Shown: positions 44,894 through 58,834 of the stretch, one piece after another | Position numbering within the stretch: the first letter of the stretch is position 1 | Layout: the number at the start of each line of letters is the position of its first letter | Origin: Weissella soli | GTDB taxonomy: Bacteria > Bacillota > Bacilli > Lactobacillales > Lactobacillaceae | NCBI RefSeq assembly: GCF_001761545.1 | Contig: NZ_CP017326.1 | Coordinates: 1,488,001-1,552,000, forward strand | DNA length: 64,000 bases | Direction: 5' to 3' | The notes under the pieces: model-generated | Databases searched by the model: none | What the model was told of the DNA's origin: nothing | The model's input: the letters and a program-made list of their open reading frames with translations, nothing else | Program-made: the position numbers and the translations under genes

Positions 44894-44929
44894 AAAAAGG
44901 TTAGCGTCATACATGACACTAACCTTTTT
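44894..44929 (+). terminator. Intrinsic terminator after the esterase gene
   Basis: AAAAGGTTAG-GTCA and TGAC-CTAACCTTTT arms with a four-base loop, then T. Confidence 0.85.
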
Positions 44930-44987
44930 ATGGCTATTTTTAATTTAAAAATCAATCAGCTCACTGATTTAACGCTTTTTTAACAAG

Positions 44988-46325
44988 CTACTTAACAAAA
45001 CGCGCTGCCACAATCATCATCACAACATACCAAACCAGTGCAATAAGCGTTGGTCCCATGGTGTCAGCATTAAACAACAAAGTTCCCATAATTGCCAACA
45101 AGAAAATGATAGTAAGGTAATTGGTAACTGGTGCGCCCGGCATTTGGAAATGTTTAGGGCTAGCTGCATATTCAGCTGATTTACGGAACTTAATATGCGC
45201 AAATACCAACACGATGTAAATACCCACGAAGGCTTCTGAAGCGACCGAAGTAATCAGATCAAAGGCATTGCTTGGGAATAAATAATTCACAATAATCGCA
45301 AATGCTGCCAACCCTGTTGAAACATTCAAGGCATGAACCGGGATGTATCGACGATTTAGTTTACCAAGCCAACCCTTTTGTCCAGACAAAGCATACAACA
45401 TGCGTCCCGTAGTAAACAAACCACTGTTCAACGATGACGCTGCCGCCGTCAACACAACGAAATTAATGACCGCCGCTGCTGACTTAATCCCAATCCCTGA
45501 AAAAACCTGCACGAATGGCGATTGTGCCGCACTGTAATTTGTCCAAGGCTGGATACTCATAATGGCCACCAATGCCCCGACGTAAAAAATCAAGATACGC
45601 ATAATAATTGAGTTAATTGCCTTGGGAATTGTCTTTAATGGATCCTGCGCCTCGGCCGCAGTCATCCCAACGAATTCAATCCCCAAGAAAGCAAAGAAGA
45701 CCATCCGAAAAGCTGCAAGTAAGTGCTCACCATGATCAGCAAAAAATCCATGTGACCATAAATTACTAATTGAAGCGACCCCAGCTGACGTCTTGACGTG
45801 TCCCAAAGCCATGATCAAGCCCGTGGCAATCATGGCAAGAATCGCCACAATTTTAATCATTGCAAACCAGAACTCCGCTTCTCCAAAGGCCCGCACCGCC
45901 ACAATATTAACCATGTACAAAAGGCCCAATACAATAAATTCAAAAATCCAAATTGGCACCTGGGGGAACCAATATTGCATGTAGTAACCAATCGCGGTCA
46001 GCTCCGCCATGGCAATAGTAATCCAACCAATCCAATACGTCCAACCAATGACAAAACCGGCTTTTTTACCTAAATATTTATGGATAAAGCCCACAAATGT
46101 TGTTTGTGATGGGTCACTGAGTAACAATTCACCCAGCGCGCGCATCATCCAAAACATAAAGACTCCTGTTATGATGTACACCAGTAAAATTGCTGGGCCA
46201 GCCGCACTGATCGAGCGACCTGCTCCCAAGAACAACCCCGTTCCGATTGTTCCACCCAATGCGATCATTTCAACGTGGCGACTTGATAGGCCACGTTGCA
46301 GTTCATTATTCTCTGTTTCTGCCAT
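44988..46325 (-). CDS. Amino acid permease, AAT/APC family
   Basis: 445 aa with 12 helices. LSSRHVEMIALGGTIGTGLF near the N-terminus and GIEFVGMTAAEAQDP at about 220-234 are signatures of the amino acid transporter (AAT) group of the APC superfamily. Start 46325 is favoured by an AGGAGA site about 12 bases before it over an ATG at 46337 that sits on the site. Substrate is not determinable; similar lactobacillar proteins are annotated for a range of amino acids. Divergent from the glutamate-cysteine ligase gene. Confidence 0.9.
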   Translation of the reverse strand: MAETENNELQRGLSSRHVEMIALGGTIGTGLFLGAGRSISAAGPAILLVYIITGVFMFWMMRALGELLLSDPSQTTFVGFIHKYLGKKAGFVIGWTYWIGWITIAMAELTAIGYYMQYWFPQVPIWIFEFIVLGLLYMVNIVAVRAFGEAEFWFAMIKIVAILAMIATGLIMALGHVKTSAGVASISNLWSHGFFADHGEHLLAAFRMVFFAFLGIEFVGMTAAEAQDPLKTIPKAINSIIMRILIFYVGALVAIMSIQPWTNYSAAQSPFVQVFSGIGIKSAAAVINFVVLTAAASSLNSGLFTTGRMLYALSGQKGWLGKLNRRYIPVHALNVSTGLAAFAIIVNYLFPSNAFDLITSVASEAFVGIYIVLVFAHIKFRKSAEYAASPKHFQMPGAPVTNYLTIIFLLAIMGTLLFNADTMGPTLIALVWYVVMMIVAARFVK

Positions 46326-46442
46326 GTGCTCTCTCATCTCTCCTATGTTTATATTGCTTCCATCATATCAAACTCCATTAGACCGAGCACATTTATCTCT
46401 TTTGTTTTATAATAAATTAACTTATCGAAAGTGGGCATGCAT

Positions 46443-47912
46443 ATGACAGTATTTAATTCCACCACCTGGCAAATTCTTGCTGAACAAGATCAACTGATTG
46501 AATTAACACGTGGGCAATTTGGCCTCGAGATCGAAGCCCATCGGATTACTAATGATGGCCATTTTAGCCGCCATCCCCACCCTGAATCAATTGCCCCCCG
46601 AGCTGTGCACCCCTATATTCAGACCGATTACAGTGACACACAGTCTGAATTAGTGACTGAGCCAGCTGGCAGTTTTACCGAAGCCCGTCAGCGGCTCGCA
46701 CAATTACAATGGATCTTCCGCCGTGCGCTACAACCCAATGAAGCAATCTGGCCACTCAGCATGCCACCACATTTGGACGACACAGATTTAAATTGGCTTG
46801 ATACAACTTTCGGTCGGCCATGGGTTCAAGATTATCGGGATTGGTTAAAGGTCAAATATGGTCCCACACATGAAGTCATGACGGGACCGCATATCAACTT
46901 TTCCATATCCGCAAACCTCATTGATGCACTGTTTGCTGCAGCGACCGAAACTGATAAAGTTGCCTTTACTAATGCGCTTTACTTCCGGTTTGCCCAAAAC
47001 TTTGCTGCTCACCGGTGGTTGTTTGTCTACTTATTTGGCGCCTCACCATTTAACTTCAATACAACTGATTCACGCATTCCAAATGATCTGACGCAACCAG
47101 TCCGTTCAATTCGTGACAGTGAATACGGCTTTACTAATGATCCTGACATTCATCTTGATTACGATGTCGATCTGGCGCACTCCATCGCTGTGATGAAGCA
47201 ATACATTAAAGCCGGTCAGTTATTCTCGCCGCATGAATTTTATGGCACTGTCCGCTTCAAGGGTTATGAAAACGAGGACAAATTACTCACTAACGGGGTA
47301 AAATACCTAGAATTACGGGTCCTAGATACTGACCCATTTAATCCCATGGGTATTCCTCGTGATGGTCTAAATACGATCCAATTGTTGTTGATGCAGTTTA
47401 TCGTCTCTGATCGTCAGTATACGCCGGCTGAACTACATCATTATGATGCTTTGGCCAAAGCAGTCGCGTTACAACATCCCCGGGAACCGCTGCCGGCTGA
47501 ATTACTCGGCGAAGCTTTGACCCTTCTCGAGGATTTACGGGAAATCGATGGTTACTTTAATCTGAACCATGCCGGTGATTTGGAAGTGATGGAAGATCGC
47601 CTATTAAATCCCTCCCATACCTTAGCAAATCGCCTCATAAGTGTTGCTCCCACTGCCGAAGCACTACACCAATGGGCCATCGATCAGGCCACGATACGCC
47701 AAGCGGACTTCCATAAGGCCACCCTTTTAGATGCTAATAGTTTATTTGTCGCGGCACCCTTACGTGACTTGCACATTGCGGCCTTAGTCCATGGTGCAAA
47801 GGTCCTGTCTGCCAAAGATGACGAACTAATTCTAAGCGTTGGCGACCATCGCGAGGTGATCACAACCAAGCAAGAACTCTTTGACCTATTTCCTGAATTA
47901 AAGCAGGACTAA
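46443..47912 (+). CDS. gshA: Glutamate-cysteine ligase, stand-alone
   Basis: ATP-dependent synthesis of gamma-glutamylcysteine. 489 aa. Family marks: FGLEIEAHRI (Glu ligands), QTDYSDTQSELVTEPAGSF, MTGPHINFS, the SIRDSEYGF segment, KYLELRVLDTDPFNP. It corresponds to the N-terminal ligase part of GshAB fusions and stops before the ATP-grasp glutathione-synthase module; no gshB is in the window. So it may make gamma-Glu-Cys only, unless gshB lies elsewhere. Start is uncertain (46437 or 46443); ribosome site GAAAGTGGG is weak. A TATAAT lies at 46408-46413. Confidence 0.88.
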   Translation: MTVFNSTTWQILAEQDQLIELTRGQFGLEIEAHRITNDGHFSRHPHPESIAPRAVHPYIQTDYSDTQSELVTEPAGSFTEARQRLAQLQWIFRRALQPNEAIWPLSMPPHLDDTDLNWLDTTFGRPWVQDYRDWLKVKYGPTHEVMTGPHINFSISANLIDALFAAATETDKVAFTNALYFRFAQNFAAHRWLFVYLFGASPFNFNTTDSRIPNDLTQPVRSIRDSEYGFTNDPDIHLDYDVDLAHSIAVMKQYIKAGQLFSPHEFYGTVRFKGYENEDKLLTNGVKYLELRVLDTDPFNPMGIPRDGLNTIQLLLMQFIVSDRQYTPAELHHYDALAKAVALQHPREPLPAELLGEALTLLEDLREIDGYFNLNHAGDLEVMEDRLLNPSHTLANRLISVAPTAEALHQWAIDQATIRQADFHKATLLDANSLFVAAPLRDLHIAALVHGAKVLSAKDDELILSVGDHREVITTKQELFDLFPELKQD

Positions 47913-47986
47913 TTTACTGACTATTTATAAGTAAGATGGTAAACTGATTTATTAGTAAAATATGATGAATTAAGAGGTCACTGAAA

Positions 47987-48394
47987 ATGGCAGTTAAATT
48001 ACATGATTTTGATTTTGCAAAGTGGGATACGTTCCTGGCTGAAATTGAAGGCGAGACCGTGAAGTGGAACTCAGGCATTGGTGTTGAAGAATACCCCGTC
48101 TACGATCCCCGTATGTATGCCTTAGCAAAAGAATTTGAAGCGTCTGACTTCTTTGATCAAAGCTTCCAACGTACTTTATTTCAAAAAAAGCATGAAGCAA
48201 TTACCGAAGAAGAAGTTGATGAAATTTCACGTAGTTCCGCGGATTTCTTCGATGTGCGCGCGATTACTTCAATCGTGATTTATAATGAGCGCCATATGAA
48301 AGGGATGTGGGCGGCCATGACGGAAAAGGGAATTTTACGTCGCCTCCTCCAACGTCTCCACAGCCTAACACCGGCAGAATTCCCAATTTTCTAA
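47987..48394 (+). CDS. DUF6508-like protein of unknown function
   Basis: 135 aa soluble protein. The pattern VYDPRMYALAKEFEASDFFDQSFQ and the C-terminal ITSIVIYNERHMKGMWAAM, then EKGILRRLLQRL, resembles DUF6508 proteins, but I am not certain. No catalytic motif is evident. AAGAGGTCACTGAAA is upstream. It follows gshA by 74 bp with no terminator between, so they may be cotranscribed. Confidence 0.7.
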   Translation: MAVKLHDFDFAKWDTFLAEIEGETVKWNSGIGVEEYPVYDPRMYALAKEFEASDFFDQSFQRTLFQKKHEAITEEEVDEISRSSADFFDVRAITSIVIYNERHMKGMWAAMTEKGILRRLLQRLHSLTPAEFPIF

Positions 48395-48407
48395 AAATAT
48401 ACTTATC

Positions 48408-48439
48408 AAGCATGTCAATGAATTTTGACATGCTTTTTT
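48408..48439 (+). terminator. Intrinsic terminator
   Basis: AAGCATGTCA/TGACATGCTT hairpin followed by TTTT; ends the gshA-DUF6508 unit. Confidence 0.8.
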
Positions 48440-48511
48440 GTTGGTGGTGCGATCAACATGATTGTTTCATTTGTGTTACAATATTAGCAATGTTAATCAA
48501 AGGGGATGCTT

Positions 48512-49510
48512 ATGAAATTAACTAAGGGGCTCACAGCCTTACTCATTATTGGTTCACTAACTACTGCAGTAGCAACAACGACGCGTGTTTTCGCTGCCGA
48601 TAGTTCAAGCAGTAGCACCAGTTCAACCAATGTCCAAACAACCGCTCTTTCAAAATCTTATATTGTGTATGGCGCTGGTGCCTCTAACCACACCGAAATT
48701 GCTAACGTCCTTGGGGCAACCAACGATTACACGGCACTAACAACCACCGGGACTGACGCATCATATATCGGTCTTTCAGGTGTAGCAGACAGTACCATGA
48801 TCAGTTCAGTTTCGCTCACACCAGCAACCACTGGTGCTGGTACGTTAGTCAATATCAAAGATTATGATGGTCAAAATAACATCACCACCGTCACTTCACA
48901 GCAGTATGCGATGGCCGCCACCATGGCCGGTGTCAATGATATTATCATCAACGTGACCTCAGATAAATCCGTCACTGGCGAAGCTGCTTTAGCCGGTGTC
49001 TATAAGGCGCTGGCCGCGGATGGTATTAGTTTGAACGAGGAAAACACACAAGCCGCTAATTCAGTACTTTCAGCCACGTCAGACGCCATTGCTGACAATT
49101 CTGATGACAAGTCTTATCCTGGTAAGCTGACGTCAGCGGTGACTGACACCTCCGCTGATTTAGCCGAGAAAAAGCAGGCTGGTACCACGATTACCTTGAA
49201 TATTATTGGCAACACATTGAATACAAACCTTGAAAAGCAAGGTATCGCTGATCAAACTTCTGACACCGCAAAAACCGCCATTGTGAATTCCTTAAAACTG
49301 GTGGTTAATGCGCCAATCTCGGATTCAAAGTCATTCGTTGAAAACGCACAAAATTTGGCCGATAAGCTGAAAAATTCAACCGGTGATCTGATGGCTAAGG
49401 CCAAAGATTTTGCCAATTCTGCTGATGCTAAACAAGCTACAAATTGGTTCGTTGAACATGTGGTGAATCCTGTGAAAATTTGGATTCAGAGTATTTTTTC
49501 TAAAAATTAG
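48512..49510 (+). CDS. Secreted DUF1002 protein
   Basis: 332 aa exported protein. Signal peptide MKLTKG plus hydrophobic core, cleavage probably after TRVFA (about residue 28). A Ser-rich linker follows, then the DUF1002 region with SYIVYGAGASNHTEIANVLG, TTVTSQQYAMAATMAGVNDIIINV and TGEAALAGVYKAL. No LPXTG, lipobox or membrane tail, so it is released or loosely wall-bound. AAAGGGGATGCTT precedes the ATG at 48512. The function of DUF1002 is unknown; the family is common in Gram-positive bacteria. Confidence 0.88.
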   Translation: MKLTKGLTALLIIGSLTTAVATTTRVFAADSSSSSTSSTNVQTTALSKSYIVYGAGASNHTEIANVLGATNDYTALTTTGTDASYIGLSGVADSTMISSVSLTPATTGAGTLVNIKDYDGQNNITTVTSQQYAMAATMAGVNDIIINVTSDKSVTGEAALAGVYKALAADGISLNEENTQAANSVLSATSDAIADNSDDKSYPGKLTSAVTDTSADLAEKKQAGTTITLNIIGNTLNTNLEKQGIADQTSDTAKTAIVNSLKLVVNAPISDSKSFVENAQNLADKLKNSTGDLMAKAKDFANSADAKQATNWFVEHVVNPVKIWIQSIFSKN

Positions 49511-49565
49511 TCATCAAGTGCGTACTGAGCACGTTGCTAGTTGGCTAAATTTAATTTCATTAACT

Positions 49566-49603
49566 AAAAAACTCCCGTTAGCAACGTTGCTAACGGGAGT
49601 TTC
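49566..49603. terminator. Bidirectional terminator between the DUF1002 gene and galT
   Basis: Near-perfect palindrome with arms AAACTCCCGTTAGCA and TGCTAACGGGAGTTT and T/A runs at both sides; serves two convergent genes. Confidence 0.85.
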
Positions 49604-49613
49604 ATTTTTAATA

Positions 49614-51071
49614 CTATAAGCTAGCCACAAAGCGCGCAAAGGCATGTTGGCCTACGGAATCACGTTTGAAGACACCAGCATCCTCCAGTACTCGCACAAA
49701 CACTTGCCCAACCGCATTGCGCACATACTCATCAACAGCTTCCCCGTGATAGTTAGCCTTTAATTCATCGGCCCACGCTTGGTGATATTCCTTAACAAAA
49801 TCGACTTCACCCAAAACATAGCGCTGCACATCAAATAATTCTGACTTTAACCGGGCCGGCAAAATAGCCAATCCCATAACTTCAATCAAGCCAATATTTT
49901 CCTTCTTGATGTGTTGCACATCTTGATGGGGATGAAAGATACCATCAGGGTGTTCAGCAGACACATTGTTATCACGCAAAACCAAGTCCAACTCATATTG
50001 GCCATCACGCATCCGCGCAATTGGCGTAATCGTATGGTGTTGGACACCCTGAGCATCCACCGCCTGGACTTGCACCGTTTCATCTGAATAGGCTTGCCAC
50101 CGCGTCAATACATGCGTTGCTGCCTTAACTAATGTGTCACTGTTCGTGCTACGCAACCGTAACACGCTCATGGGCCACTTCACAATTCCTGCTTCGATAT
50201 TAAAGCCAGGTATCGTGATCACCTTCTCAATTGGGGCCAGCGCCATCGGAAATTCATGGCGACCACCTTGATAGTGATCATGGCTCAATAATGAACCCCC
50301 AACAATTGGCAAATCGGCGTTTGAACCCACAAAGTACTCTGGAAATTTAGTCACTAAGGTCAATAAATTCACAAAGTTCGTCGCATCAATATGCATATTA
50401 CGGTGCTCTGGAGCGATGAAAATCGCATGCTCATTGAAATAAGCATATGGTGAATATTGCATGCCCCAAGTTTCGCCGTTCAAAGGTACCCGCACAATCC
50501 GATGCTCGGAACGGGCTGCCCATCCCAAATGGCCAGCGTAGCCTTCATTTTCCATACATAAAACACACATGGGATAGGTCACTGATCGGGTTTTTCCGGC
50601 CGCGGCAATCGCCTTAGGATCTTTTTCCGGCTTAGACAAATTAATCGTAATTTGAATTTGACCGTACGCACTTGGTACCGTATATGCGATATTTTGTGCG
50701 ATGGCTTGGGTTTTAATGTAATCCGTTGTCTTGGCGAAATTGAAATAATTATCAGTAGCCAAGCGCGGGGTCACCCGATAATCATTCCAGAACTGGCGAT
50801 TGACTTGACTCGGATAGGGTGCCAACAAGGCCATCAATTTTGAACCTAAAATTTCACGATCGGTTAATGAATCGGCAATCGTTTTATTGGTAATCGCAAC
50901 TTCAACGAGTTGATCCCGCAATGCCAGTAAGTCATGCGTCTCCTTCGCTGGCTCATGTGTTAAGCCAACTAGTGCATAGACTTGATTGGTCACCACCAAC
51001 TCATCTAGCTCTTCTAGAAATGGGCTTTTTGCGATGACTAATTCCGCAAATATTTGTGCGACATTCTTCAT
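49614..51071 (-). CDS. galT: UDP-glucose-hexose-1-phosphate uridylyltransferase, class II
   Basis: Leloir-pathway enzyme swapping UMP between UDP-glucose and galactose-1-phosphate. 485 aa, the longer Firmicutes-type GalT. MCVLCMENEGYAGHLGWAARSEHR (about 165-188) and VGGSLLSHDHYQGGRHEFP with the HxH nucleophile region are family signatures. The start at 51071 has GGGAGT seven bases upstream; the ATG at 51077 overlaps that site. Follows galK by 27 bp in a galK-galT operon; galE and galM are not in the window. Confidence 0.96.
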   Translation of the reverse strand: MKNVAQIFAELVIAKSPFLEELDELVVTNQVYALVGLTHEPAKETHDLLALRDQLVEVAITNKTIADSLTDREILGSKLMALLAPYPSQVNRQFWNDYRVTPRLATDNYFNFAKTTDYIKTQAIAQNIAYTVPSAYGQIQITINLSKPEKDPKAIAAAGKTRSVTYPMCVLCMENEGYAGHLGWAARSEHRIVRVPLNGETWGMQYSPYAYFNEHAIFIAPEHRNMHIDATNFVNLLTLVTKFPEYFVGSNADLPIVGGSLLSHDHYQGGRHEFPMALAPIEKVITIPGFNIEAGIVKWPMSVLRLRSTNSDTLVKAATHVLTRWQAYSDETVQVQAVDAQGVQHHTITPIARMRDGQYELDLVLRDNNVSAEHPDGIFHPHQDVQHIKKENIGLIEVMGLAILPARLKSELFDVQRYVLGEVDFVKEYHQAWADELKANYHGEAVDEYVRNAVGQVFVRVLEDAGVFKRDSVGQHAFARFVASL

Positions 51072-51098
51072 AATCATACTCCCAAACTACGCCTCAAA

Positions 51099-52274
51099 TT
51101 AATCAAGCGCCTTAGCGCCATCACCAATTTCAGCCACATAAAATGATGGTGCGTAACCCACAACCTCTTCATACTTAGCAGCGACAATGGCTTCCAGGTG
51201 CGCCACTTCATCCTTGTTAACTAAGGCGATGGCCGTTCCACCAAAGCCGGCACCAGTCATACGAGCACCCAATACTCCGGGAACTTGTTGCGCGGTTTCA
51301 GCCAAAGTATCCAATTCGATACCGGTGACCTCATAATCATCTTTCAATGATGCGTGTGAATCGTTGATTAATTGTCCAAACAATACCAAATCATTAGCCT
51401 TCAAGGCTGCCACAGCTTCCTTAGCACGAATGTTTTCATACACAGCATGTCGACCACGCTTAATCAACAATTCGTCATCAATCAAGTCAGTATTAGCATC
51501 AAAGGTTGCCTTGTCTAATTCACCCAAATTTTGGATATCCAACTTGGTTTGAAGACGTGCTAACGCTTCCTTGGTTTGAGCAACGCGTTCATCATACTTT
51601 GATTCCGTCAACGCCCGTGGCTTATTTGTGTTCATAATGACGATGACATTATCACCGAAAATCGCCGGCACTAACTCATACTCCAACGTATTGGTATCGA
51701 GATAGATAGCCTTTTCAGCTTCCCCAAACCCGATCGCAAATTGATCCATGATACCGGTTTGCACACCGATGTAGTGGTTTTCATCACGTTGGCTCACTTG
51801 GACCATGGTCAAACGTGGCACGTCTAAGGCAAACAGACGATCCAAGACAACACTAATCAACAATTCAAGTGATGATGATGATGACAAACCTGACGCTGTT
51901 GGAATTGTACCATTAACGGCCAACTCAAACCCATGATCGAAGCTGTAACCTTCAGCACGCAATTCAATCAACAAACCCTTAATAAAGTTTGGCCATGCAT
52001 TTCCTGCCAATTTTTCTTCATCGTTGATATCGAATGTAACAACGCCTTGATCAGGAAAGTTTAAGGAATAAACTTTGACCAAATTATCTTCACGACTACT
52101 AGCCACACCAAATGTGCCAATTGTAATTGCAGCTGGAAAAACGTGACCACCATTATAATCAGTGTGCTCACCAATTAAATTCACCCGCCCAGGTGAAAAG
52201 AAATGGTGGGCTGGCTGGTGGCCAAATTTATCAGCAAAAGTTCCTTCTAACTCAGTAAATATTTGATTATCCAT
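51099..52274 (-). CDS. galK: Galactokinase
   Basis: GHMP kinase making galactose-1-phosphate. 391 aa. SPGRVNLIGEHTDYNGG at 27-43 is the galactokinase signature, PTASGLSSSSSLELL the ATP loop, and GARMTGAGFGGTAIAL the third GHMP motif. Start 52274 chosen by AAGGGGTTAAAATC upstream; the in-frame ATG at 52316 lacks a site. Galactose released from lactose by LacZ enters here. Upstream region 52317-52446 has TGGTAAAC and GTTTAGTAAAT half-sites resembling the GalR sites near lacS. Confidence 0.97.
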   Translation of the reverse strand: MDNQIFTELEGTFADKFGHQPAHHFFSPGRVNLIGEHTDYNGGHVFPAAITIGTFGVASSREDNLVKVYSLNFPDQGVVTFDINDEEKLAGNAWPNFIKGLLIELRAEGYSFDHGFELAVNGTIPTASGLSSSSSLELLISVVLDRLFALDVPRLTMVQVSQRDENHYIGVQTGIMDQFAIGFGEAEKAIYLDTNTLEYELVPAIFGDNVIVIMNTNKPRALTESKYDERVAQTKEALARLQTKLDIQNLGELDKATFDANTDLIDDELLIKRGRHAVYENIRAKEAVAALKANDLVLFGQLINDSHASLKDDYEVTGIELDTLAETAQQVPGVLGARMTGAGFGGTAIALVNKDEVAHLEAIVAAKYEEVVGYAPSFYVAEIGDGAKALD

Positions 52275-52446
52275 GATTTTAACCCCTTGTTTTTGTGTAT
52301 TGATTAAAGATTCCAACTCACCTCAAACACAATTAATCATATAATTTACTAAACAACACCATTAGTTTACCATTTTGTTTCTCGAATGCAAACCCGAAAA
52401 TAAGCCACTGCAGATGGTTGGCTTGGCAAACCCATCCTGGCCCAGC

Positions 52447-53475
52447 TTAGCGCTTAATTTGTTTCTTAGTAAACGTTTCCCGATAAATCAACTGTGTCGG
52501 AATGGTCACCCAACTGACCCAATCACGATTCTTCCGCGCCAAGTCTTCTGCTAATCGGACTGCCGCATGGCCAATCTTAAAGTGTTCCAAACGTACCGTC
52601 GTGAGGAGTGGCGCAATGTAATTAACTAATTCTAAATCACCAAATGAAACCACACTAATGTCCTTACCAGGTACAAGATTATACTCTTTTAATACTTTAA
52701 GTACCCCCACAGCCAATGGATCCGAAGCTACAACAATTGCATCCAATTTTGGGGCTTCGTGCATTAGTTCCTCAGCAGCATCAACCCCAAACTGAGGATC
52801 CCAAGACCCCGATTTTACAATTGGTGTCAATCGATGCTCACGGCACCACTGATAATAGGTAGTGGTACGAATATCTTCAGCGACTTGCCGCACTTGCCCA
52901 TCTAAATCAACCAGATCATTTTGTCCGGTCACTAAAGCAATATTTGGCTGAGCCGTAGACCGTAGTTCATCTAAAATACGCCGGGTCATTGACCCTAAAT
53001 TAGGGGTCACATCGTCGATATCGTCATAGTGCACACCACCAGCATCAACCAACACAATATTTTGATTGATCGCTTTGAGCTCATAAACCGCCGCCCGTGA
53101 AATTGGACCCGTCACAATCAAGGCATCGTAATTGCGCAAGCGTGACAAATCAACCCCTTCGATGAAACGAGCTGAGTAGGCCACATTAATCCCCCGCCGC
53201 TGTGCCTCTTCATAGATGCCTTGTTTAATGTGTCGCCAATAGTCATCATTATTTTCACGCTCCAATGAATGACTCATCAATAGAGCCACTGAAAAATGAT
53301 GCTTATCAGGCGCTTTCTTCTGTTGACGCGTGCGATAATTGTATTTATTGGCAATGCGATTGACACGTTCCCGCGTCTCATCCGTCACTGACAAAGTTGT
53401 ATCTGCATTCAAAATACGCGAAACCGTGGCCGCTGAAACCCGCGCTTCTTCCGCAATTTGACGAATTGTCACCAT
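52447..53475 (-). CDS. galR: LacI/GalR-family regulator of the galactose/lactose locus
   Basis: 342 aa repressor: N-terminal HTH (VTIRQIAEEARVSAATVSRIL at 2-22), hinge, then a periplasmic-binding-like effector domain with VASDPLAVGVLKVLKEYNLVPG and SVVSFGDLELVNYIAPLLTTV. CAGGAGGTTGAGCAG before the ATG at 53475. Sits between galKT and the divergent lacSZ; GTAAA-N2-TTTA sites overlap its own leader and the lacS side, so it probably controls itself and both operons. Effector likely galactose or lactose-derived, by context. Confidence 0.9.
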   Translation of the reverse strand: MVTIRQIAEEARVSAATVSRILNADTTLSVTDETRERVNRIANKYNYRTRQQKKAPDKHHFSVALLMSHSLERENNDDYWRHIKQGIYEEAQRRGINVAYSARFIEGVDLSRLRNYDALIVTGPISRAAVYELKAINQNIVLVDAGGVHYDDIDDVTPNLGSMTRRILDELRSTAQPNIALVTGQNDLVDLDGQVRQVAEDIRTTTYYQWCREHRLTPIVKSGSWDPQFGVDAAEELMHEAPKLDAIVVASDPLAVGVLKVLKEYNLVPGKDISVVSFGDLELVNYIAPLLTTVRLEHFKIGHAAVRLAEDLARKNRDWVSWVTIPTQLIYRETFTKKQIKR

Positions 53476-53490
53476 CTGCTCAACCTCCTG

Positions 53491-53502
53491 GTAAATGTTT
53501 AC
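53491..53502. promoter_or_regulatory. GalR-type operator in the galR leader
   Basis: GTAAATGTTTAC, inverted repeat GTAAA-N2-TTTAC, directly before the galR ribosome site. Confidence 0.6.
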
Positions 53503-53571
53503 TAAGGTAAATTTTAACGATAAATTGCCCAGATTACAACTTAATTGCCCGTTATAGCAATAATTCACAAG

Positions 53572-53583
53572 GTAAACATTTAG
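53572..53583. promoter_or_regulatory. GalR-type operator upstream of lacS
   Basis: GTAAACATTTAG, one base off an ideal GTAAA-N2-TTTAC repeat, 81 bp from the galR-leader site and about 20 bp ahead of the lacS -35. Confidence 0.55.
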
Positions 53584-53597
53584 TTAGAACGCTATTG

Positions 53598-53626
53598 TTC
53601 AAAAAAATGTAAGCGCTTACTATGAT
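53598..53626 (+). promoter_or_regulatory. lacS promoter
   Basis: TTCAAA, 17-bp spacer, TATGAT. The spacer is largely occupied by a cre-like palindrome. Confidence 0.6.
53608..53621. promoter_or_regulatory. cre site in the lacS promoter
   Basis: TGTAAGCGCTTACT contains a perfect 12-bp palindrome and matches cre at 13 of 14 positions. CcpA here would block polymerase binding. A LacI-type repressor could use the same palindrome. Confidence 0.7.
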
Positions 53627-53707
53627 AGTTGTGAAAGATTCCAACTTTATTTAAACACATGTAGTAGCAGCAGCTTACGGGATTGAGCTTATTTTGAGGG
53701 AAGTATT

Positions 53708-58749
<5,042 letters not shown>

Positions 58750-58758
58750 ATAATTAGC

Positions 58759-58798
58759 AAAAACGACTGAAGTCAGTGAATGACTTCAGCCGTTTTTT
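58759..58798 (+). terminator. Intrinsic terminator after lacZ
   Basis: AAAACG-CTGAAGTCA and TGACTTCAG-CGTTTT arms followed by T; symmetric enough to serve the convergent aminotransferase gene too. Confidence 0.85.
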
Positions 58799-58834
58799 CA
58801 TGATTATTTGTAAGCTTGCTTGATGATGATAATT

